From JBCCEV01 sp039030125 (GTDB taxonomy: Bacteria > Pseudomonadota > Gammaproteobacteria > Ga0077536), in NCBI GenBank assembly GCA_039030125.1, contig JBCCEV010000008.1, positions 1 to 44,874 of the forward strand: a stretch of 44,874 nucleotides of DNA. Direction: 5' to 3'. Numbering within the stretch: position 1 is the first letter of the stretch; each line of letters starts with the position of its first letter. Shown here one piece after another: positions 40,010-44,874 of the stretch. The position numbers and the translations under genes are program-made. The notes under the pieces are model-generated. The model worked only from the letters and a program-made list of their open reading frames with translations. It made no database searches and had not been told where the DNA came from.

Positions 40010-41038
40010 ATGGCTAGGTTCGGCTGGTGTCTCGCGATCGCATTACTTGGCGCATGTGATCGCGGCCCGTTCCCTGCCCGCCTCGGCCAAGAATTGCCGC
40101 CACCGGACGAAAAAACGCATCTCTCGTTCTTCGAGAATCTGGTCATCGAACCGCCCGCGAGCCAGCACATTCACGGCTGTGTTCATGCCCGGGTAGAGAT
40201 CCGCGATGACCTGGAACCTCGGCTGCAAGTAGGCTTGTTCTCAACGCCCCGTACCTACCCCGCTTGGATCCGGTTTGCCGGCGAGCGGGGCGCCGACCAA
40301 CCTGCGCTGCGCTCGATGGCCATTAAGCTGTGGGAATTCGAAGGCGTGCGCCTGCACGACCCGGATGAAGAATACGGCAGCTTCGACATCATGCTTTTCT
40401 CGCATTCAGTTTCCCCGCATAAAGACGCGAAAACGCTAGCAGACGCAATCGCAGCTCAGCAGGCAGGAAAGGCGCTGTGGTTCTATCTAAATCCGTTTGC
40501 CTTCAAAGGGCGCGAGTACTTAATCGAACGCGACATGCGTAAAACGCACACAGACCTATTCGAAATCGATTGGAATAGCGCGCTGCCTTACAAACTCGGG
40601 AATGGCCGCGCCGTGAAATATCTTGCCGAATCCTGTGCGCCGCCGCCAGATTACATCTTCAATAGCGCTCCCAATCTAGAAACTATATTGCACAAACGAC
40701 TGCTTAATGAAGACGTTTGTTTCGACCTCTCGGTGCAAATTCAAACGGATCCCATCCAGATGCCAATTGAAGATCCCAGGGTCGCTTGGGAACCCGCGGA
40801 TTCAACGCCCATTCCCGTGGCCCGGATAATCGTCCCGACTCAAGAGTACGATTCGGAGGACCAGATGAATTTTTGCCGAAATATCGGTTTCAATCCGTGG
40901 CGCGCAACTGCGGCACATCAGCCTCTCGGTGGTATCAACCGCGCGTACCGCGCCTGGTATGAGCGCTTTAACCAAGCGCAACGGGCCAATGGTAAACAGC
41001 GCCAATACGAGCCCATCTCGTTCAATATTTATTTTTAA
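40010..41038 (+). CDS. Predicted lipoprotein related to heme catalases
   Basis: This 342-residue protein has a lipoprotein signal (LLGAC, lipidation at Cys16), so it should be anchored in the periplasm. The body resembles the catalase superfamily in order: HGCVHARVEI where catalases have the distal His, RTYPAWIRFAG, the substrate-side region YGSFDIMLF, and the C-terminal FNPWRATAAHQPLGGINRAY seen in short catalase-like proteins. A clear RxxxY heme-ligand helix is not obvious, and the length is below true catalases (about 480 or more). It may be a heme peroxidase-like or a divergent enzyme. It follows ssb by 17 bases, an unusual partner, and runs convergent to pyk with a 6-base gap. Confidence 0.7.
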   Translation: MARFGWCLAIALLGACDRGPFPARLGQELPPPDEKTHLSFFENLVIEPPASQHIHGCVHARVEIRDDLEPRLQVGLFSTPRTYPAWIRFAGERGADQPALRSMAIKLWEFEGVRLHDPDEEYGSFDIMLFSHSVSPHKDAKTLADAIAAQQAGKALWFYLNPFAFKGREYLIERDMRKTHTDLFEIDWNSALPYKLGNGRAVKYLAESCAPPPDYIFNSAPNLETILHKRLLNEDVCFDLSVQIQTDPIQMPIEDPRVAWEPADSTPIPVARIIVPTQEYDSEDQMNFCRNIGFNPWRATAAHQPLGGINRAYRAWYERFNQAQRANGKQRQYEPISFNIYF

Positions 41039-41044
41039 AACCGT

Positions 41045-42481
41045 TTAAACCTTCATCAAGGTGATCGTTGGCGTATCTAATTTCGGATCGGCGTGAAACC
41101 CTCGCACCAGCACCACGAACTCGCCGTCTTGCGCCAATCCCAGATCAACGGCAACCCGGCGGGCAATGTCGTTGGGGTTCTCCGATCCCACTGAACTTTC
41201 GAGCCGGGGAATCATTCCCCAGGCGAGGTTCATACGACGACAGGTCGAAGCGTTATTCGAAATTGCAACGACCGGCGCTTTGGGTCTGGCGCCGGAAATC
41301 GTCAGCGCGGTGAACCCACCAATCGAAATCGTTAGCACCCCCCGCGCGCGCGTGTCGGCGATAAGTTTTGCGGTAGCATCAGCAACAGAGTCGGTGTAGC
41401 TGGCTGCCTCATCCTCGGGTAGTGAGAATTCGCGGCCCCAGAAGTAGGATTCCGTTTGGCGTGCGATCCGATCCATGATCCCAACCGCCTCTAGCGGATA
41501 AGCGCCGACGGCTGATTCGCCAGAGAGCATCACTGCATCCGCTCCGCTCGTGACAGCTTGCGCGACGTCCGAGACCTCCGCTCGGGTCGGTCGCGGGTTG
41601 TCGATCATCGATTCAAGCATTTGGGTCGCTACGATCACCGGGCAATTTCGCGCCCGCGCCATGTCGATCAGCTGCGATTGTGCCAATGGGACTTGCTCGG
41701 GATTGAGTTCAACGCCCAAATCACCACGCGCGACCATGATGCCGTCGGCAGCTTCAACAATCGCTTCCGCGTTCTGTAGCGCTTCGGGTTTTTCGATCTT
41801 AGCAATCACCGCCGCGTCATTTTCTTCTTCATCGATAAGCGCTTTGAGATTATTTACATCATTAGCCGTGCGCACGAACGATAGCGCCAAGAAGTCAACC
41901 GCATTAGCAAGAGCAAAGCGCGCATCGCTCTGATCTTTTTCAGTTAGCGAAGACGCCGACACGTCGGTGCCAGGCAAATTTATCCCTTTGTGATTGCTGA
42001 TGGTGCCGCCATAGATCACCTCGCAGGCAACCTCTCCAGCGCTCTTACCGGTTACGCATAGCTCGATAGCGCCGTCGTTGAGCAGCACTCGGTCGCCAAT
42101 TCCTACGTCATCAACCAAGGCGGCATATTGGGAGGGAATTAAATTGGCCGAGCCCACGACATCCGCGCCCGTGATGCTTACCGCTGCCCCCGATGTCAAT
42201 ACCGCGCTGCCGCCTTCAAACTTACCGGTACGGATTTTCGGTCCACACAGATCGGCTAACACCGCGGTGTGAGTGCCCAACTGCGCAGCGATCTGACGAA
42301 TCAAGGCAATTGCTTCTCCGTGATCGGATTGTTCGCCATGCGAGAAATTGATTCGAAAAACGTCCACACCTTGGCGGATCAATGCCTCGATGCGTTCCCT
42401 GGAATTTGATGACGGCCCGACGGTCGCTACGATCTTGGTGCGCCGGTATTTGAGTAGCTGAAATTTAGTGACGACCGACAT
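41045..42481 (-). CDS. pyk: Pyruvate kinase
   Basis: Pyruvate kinase makes pyruvate and ATP from phosphoenolpyruvate, the last step of glycolysis. The 478-residue protein is full length, with RRTKIVATVGPSSNS at the start, GVDVFRINFSHGE, LADLCGPKIRTGKF, FLALSFVRTANDV, AVIAKIEKPEALQN, IMVARGDLGVEL, the signature VIVATQMLESMIDNPRPTRA and DAVMLSGESAVGAYPLEAV. Both the A domain and the C-terminal regulatory domain are present. The ATG at 42481 is divergent from the MFS gene. E. coli has two isozymes; which one this resembles cannot be told from here. It ends 6 bases from the lipoprotein gene. Confidence 0.97.
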   Translation of the reverse strand: MSVVTKFQLLKYRRTKIVATVGPSSNSRERIEALIRQGVDVFRINFSHGEQSDHGEAIALIRQIAAQLGTHTAVLADLCGPKIRTGKFEGGSAVLTSGAAVSITGADVVGSANLIPSQYAALVDDVGIGDRVLLNDGAIELCVTGKSAGEVACEVIYGGTISNHKGINLPGTDVSASSLTEKDQSDARFALANAVDFLALSFVRTANDVNNLKALIDEEENDAAVIAKIEKPEALQNAEAIVEAADGIMVARGDLGVELNPEQVPLAQSQLIDMARARNCPVIVATQMLESMIDNPRPTRAEVSDVAQAVTSGADAVMLSGESAVGAYPLEAVGIMDRIARQTESYFWGREFSLPEDEAASYTDSVADATAKLIADTRARGVLTISIGGFTALTISGARPKAPVVAISNNASTCRRMNLAWGMIPRLESSVGSENPNDIARRVAVDLGLAQDGEFVVLVRGFHADPKLDTPTITLMKV

Positions 42482-42555
42482 AGACGCTCATCCCAATGAG
42501 TTCCGCGCTACGATACTGCAAATCTACACCGAACACATCGCATCCTCAGGAAGCT

Positions 42556-43878
42556 GTGAGTACTAAAAATCAATTCGGCCTACTGCGCACACGTCGCTTC
42601 TTACCGCTGTTCATCACACAGTTTCTTGGAGCGTGTAACGACAACGTATTTCGCTTCGCTCTGGTGATCTTCGTAACCTTCGATCTGGCGGAAAAAACGA
42701 GCTTGCCGGCAAGCTACTTGGTACCGCTCAGCGGTGTGATCTTTATCGCCCCTTTTATTCTCTTCTCGTATTTGGCGGGCCAACTAGCCGACCGTTACGA
42801 CAAAGCGGCACTGGTAAGGGTGGTTAAGACCACGGAGATCTTCGTGATGGCAGCGGCCGCGGTCGGCCTGTGGTGGCAGAACGTCGTTTTTTTGTTCTGT
42901 GTACTCTTTCTAACCGGCGCGCAATCGACCTTTTTTGGACCCCTTAAATACGCGCTCCTGGCCGAACAGCTCGACGAAATCGAACTCACCGGTGGCAATG
43001 GCTTGATTCAAATGGGTACGACCGTCGCAATTCTGTTGGGCGCGAGCGCTGGTGGAGCGCTCGCGAGCATCACCGCGGTTAGCTACTGGGCCGTGGCCAC
43101 GGCGGTGATCGCGATTGCGATTGCCGGGCGTATCAGCGCCGGTTTCATCTTACCGAGTCTATCCTTAGCTCCCAATCTCGAAGTCAACGGCAATGTGTTG
43201 TCAGCCACCTGGCAGTTGGTACGCGATAGTTGGAGTTACCGGGAGTTGTTTCTTCTTATGATGATGATTTCGTGGTTCTGGTTTCTTGGGGCCACCGTAT
43301 TGAGCGTGGTCCCAAGTTTTGCAAAAGAACAGCTCGGTGCTGACGAGCAAGTCGTAACGTTGCTCAATGCGGCACTAACAATCGGTATAGCAGGCGGCGC
43401 GCTGACGTGCGAGCGGCTCTCTAGGCGCAAGGTTGAGCTCGGGCTCGTCCCCGTCGCCGCGCTCGGCATATCGATGGCCGCAACCGATATTTATTTTCAA
43501 GGTAGTGACCTGGCAGCGGAATCGGTATTGGATCTGAGCGCTTTGTTCACCAATCCAACCGGCATTAGAGTTTTCGCCGCGCTTATCCTGATCGGCGCCT
43601 GCGGTGCGGTTTATATCGTCCCGCTGTACGCGGCCATCCAAGCGCGTGTGGAGGCAAGTTTTCGCGCCCGTCTCATCAGCGCACTGAATATCGCCAACGC
43701 GATCTTCATGGTTGCCTCCGGCGTCACGACCATTGCGTTGCTTGCGGCAGGTTTGTCGGTAGCGGAGATTTTTCTGTTTCTGGGTGCCAGTAATGCCGTT
43801 GTTCTCGCGGGCTCGCTTTATTTTGTACCGGAGTTTTCAGAGCGTTGGCGTGCGCTGCTGGCGCCTGACAAGCGCTGA
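42556..43878 (+). CDS. MFS transporter, LplT-like (lysophospholipid/aas-associated type)
   Basis: This 440-residue inner-membrane transporter of the major facilitator superfamily has about 12 helices. The start FGLLRTRRFLPLFITQFLGA and CNDNVFRFALVIFVTFDLAE, with LADRYDKAALVRVVKTTE between helices 2 and 3, closely resemble LplT, which flips lysophospholipids inward for re-acylation. Related MFS domains are fused to acyltransferase and acyl-ACP-synthetase domains in other bacteria; here the protein stands alone. I chose the GTG at 42556, preceded by AGGAAG, over the ATG at 42496 because it fits the family start. It is divergent from pyk (74 bases) and abuts the end of lon with no gap. The substrate is inferred. 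Confidence 0.8.
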   Translation: MSTKNQFGLLRTRRFLPLFITQFLGACNDNVFRFALVIFVTFDLAEKTSLPASYLVPLSGVIFIAPFILFSYLAGQLADRYDKAALVRVVKTTEIFVMAAAAVGLWWQNVVFLFCVLFLTGAQSTFFGPLKYALLAEQLDEIELTGGNGLIQMGTTVAILLGASAGGALASITAVSYWAVATAVIAIAIAGRISAGFILPSLSLAPNLEVNGNVLSATWQLVRDSWSYRELFLLMMMISWFWFLGATVLSVVPSFAKEQLGADEQVVTLLNAALTIGIAGGALTCERLSRRKVELGLVPVAALGISMAATDIYFQGSDLAAESVLDLSALFTNPTGIRVFAALILIGACGAVYIVPLYAAIQARVEASFRARLISALNIANAIFMVASGVTTIALLAAGLSVAEIFLFLGASNAVVLAGSLYFVPEFSERWRALLAPDKR

Positions 43879-44874
43879 CTAGGCGTCGAAGACGATACTT
43901 GAAACCTCGCTGAAATGCCGCGCAAAATGCACGCTCAGGCCCGTGGTGACATAGGATGGTAATTCGTCGAATTCACCTTGATTGTCCGCGGGCAAGATAA
44001 TCTCCGAAATACCGACGCGGCGCGCTGCGATAAGCTTTTCGCGGATCCCACCAACCGGGAATACCCGACCGGTCAGCGTCAACTCTCCGGTCATTGCGAT
44101 CGGGCGGCGCATCTTTTGATTTCGCGCTAGCGACAACAGACCACAAGCCATCGTGATCCCTGCGCTCGGGCCATCCTTCGGCGTTGCGCCTTCCGGGACA
44201 TGCAAATGCACGAATGCTTCATCAAAAAAATTAGGATCTCCTCCATAGGTTTGGAGGTTAGCGCTAATGTAGCTGTAGGCGATCTCGGCGGATTCGCGCA
44301 TCACCTCGCCCAATTGCCCGGTCAATTTGAAGCCGCGATGTTTGCTATGCACTAGCGTTGCTTCAACATCGAGCGTGGCACCACCCATCGCGGTCCAAGC
44401 CAGACCGGTTACGATCCCAATCCCGCGGTTTGGCTTTTGGGCGCGGAATACTGGCGGGCCCAAGTAACTCTCCAGGTTCGATTGCGACACTCGGATTGGA
44501 TGCTTCGCCCCATCGAGTGTCCGGATCGCCGCCTTGCGGGCGATTCGGCTCATTTGTTTGTCGAGATTTCTAACCCCAGCCTCACGCGCGTAGTTCTCTA
44601 TGGTTTTGCGGATCGCCGAGTCCGAGAGCTTCACCTGCGCCGCCGTTAAACCGGCCCGTTTGCGCTGTCGCGGCCACAGATAGCGCTTGGCGATTTGCAG
44701 TTTCTCGTCAGTGATGTATCCAGATAAGCGAATGGTTTCCATGCGATCAAGCAACGGTCTTGGAATAGTGTCCAGTTGATTGGCGGTGCAAATAAAAAGG
44801 ATCTGCGACAAATCGAAACGCACATCGAGATAATGATCTAAAAATTCACTGTTTTGCTCAGGGTCGAGCACTTC
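43879..44874 (-). CDS. lon: Lon protease, C-terminal part (partial, N-terminus off window)
   Basis: This is the C-terminal 331 residues of ATP-dependent protease Lon, running off the right edge. Visible are the end of the AAA+ module (SQILFICTANQLDTIPRPLL with sensor RMETIRLSGYI), its helical subdomain (RNLDKQMSRIARKAA), and the protease domain. The protease domain has the catalytic dyad: Ser in PKDGPSAGITMA and Lys in GGIREKLIAARR. The C-terminus (EVSSIVFDA) abuts the stop of the convergent MFS gene with no spacer. It is intact in the part seen. The missing ATPase start and promoter lie beyond the window. Confidence 0.96.
   Translation of the reverse strand, partial: EVLDPEQNSEFLDHYLDVRFDLSQILFICTANQLDTIPRPLLDRMETIRLSGYITDEKLQIAKRYLWPRQRKRAGLTAAQVKLSDSAIRKTIENYAREAGVRNLDKQMSRIARKAAIRTLDGAKHPIRVSQSNLESYLGPPVFRAQKPNRGIGIVTGLAWTAMGGATLDVEATLVHSKHRGFKLTGQLGEVMRESAEIAYSYISANLQTYGGDPNFFDEAFVHLHVPEGATPKDGPSAGITMACGLLSLARNQKMRRPIAMTGELTLTGRVFPVGGIREKLIAARRVGISEIILPADNQGEFDELPSYVTTGLSVHFARHFSEVSSIVFDA

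Noticed and set aside
1..44874. CRISPR arrays, insertion sequences, prophage, tRNA or rRNA genes, defence islands
   Set aside because: No regular repeats, transposase, integrase, cloverleaf-like or rRNA segments were seen; nearly every base belongs to a housekeeping gene.

Overview
The window is a stretch of ordinary chromosome from a gammaproteobacterium, probably an uncultured or little-studied free-living aquatic one with a compact genome. The evidence is gene order. metG is divergent from mrp/apbC, uvrA is divergent from ssb, lptD-surA-pdxA-rsmA, apaG-apaH-folA and lgt-thyA are together, and two glnK copies plus amtB stand divergent from ubiK-comM. All of these are gammaproteobacterial arrangements. 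The protein sequences agree: Mpl, LptD with four cysteines, and CysG as a three-domain fusion. I see no insertion sequence, phage gene, tRNA, rRNA or CRISPR array, and no base-composition break that would mark an island. I cannot name the genus.

Layout. Positions 1-5350, minus strand: metG, a soluble RnfB-like ferredoxin, nth, a DUF1841 gene, and a partner-switching pair (GAF-PP2C phosphatase and RsbW-type kinase, the latter cut by the window edge), all tightly spaced. 5476-7133, plus: apbC and dcd. 7130-9534, minus: a flagellar stator operon, pomA-pomB-PilZ, behind a good sigma-28 promoter. 9681-12128: tusA, siroheme synthase cysG and an orphan OmpR-type response regulator. 12129-12336: a convergent gap with a perfect CRP-type palindrome, a -10 at class II spacing and a terminator hairpin, which I read as a candidate ~95-nt small RNA. 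12312-22543: a ROK sugar kinase (minus), then ispG, an unknown membrane protein, mpl, a LON-domain protein, lptD, surA, pdxA and rsmA (plus), most of them overlapping or nearly so. 22544-22919: a non-coding AT-rich gap with one consensus DnaA box. 22920-27180, minus: aroE behind a cNMP-cNMP-rhodanese protein, then the ammonium operon glnK-glnK-amtB with a sigma-54 promoter and two NtrC-type sites. 27497-32661: ubiK, comM, apaG (no standard start codon), apaH, then folA, thyA and lgt on the other strand. 32726-44874: a DUF255 thioredoxin-fold protein, a PfkB kinase, an unknown membrane protein, uvrA/ssb, a lipoprotein related to catalases, pyruvate kinase, an LplT-like transporter and the C-terminal third of lon.

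The genes serve envelope building (LptD, SurA, Mpl, Lgt), nitrogen sensing (PII/AmtB), motility (PomAB and a PilZ protein), DNA repair (Nth, UvrA, SSB), nucleotide and folate supply (Dcd, ThyA, FolA), and isoprenoid, siroheme, pyridoxal and shikimate synthesis. Nothing here is a clear new multi-gene system. The best candidates for something undescribed are regulatory: the putative CRP-controlled sRNA at 12242-12336, the CTG start of apaG, the cNMP-cNMP-rhodanese fusion, the divergent PilZ protein in the stator operon, and the lipoprotein catalase relative behind ssb. All calls come from reading the sequence; no database search was run.
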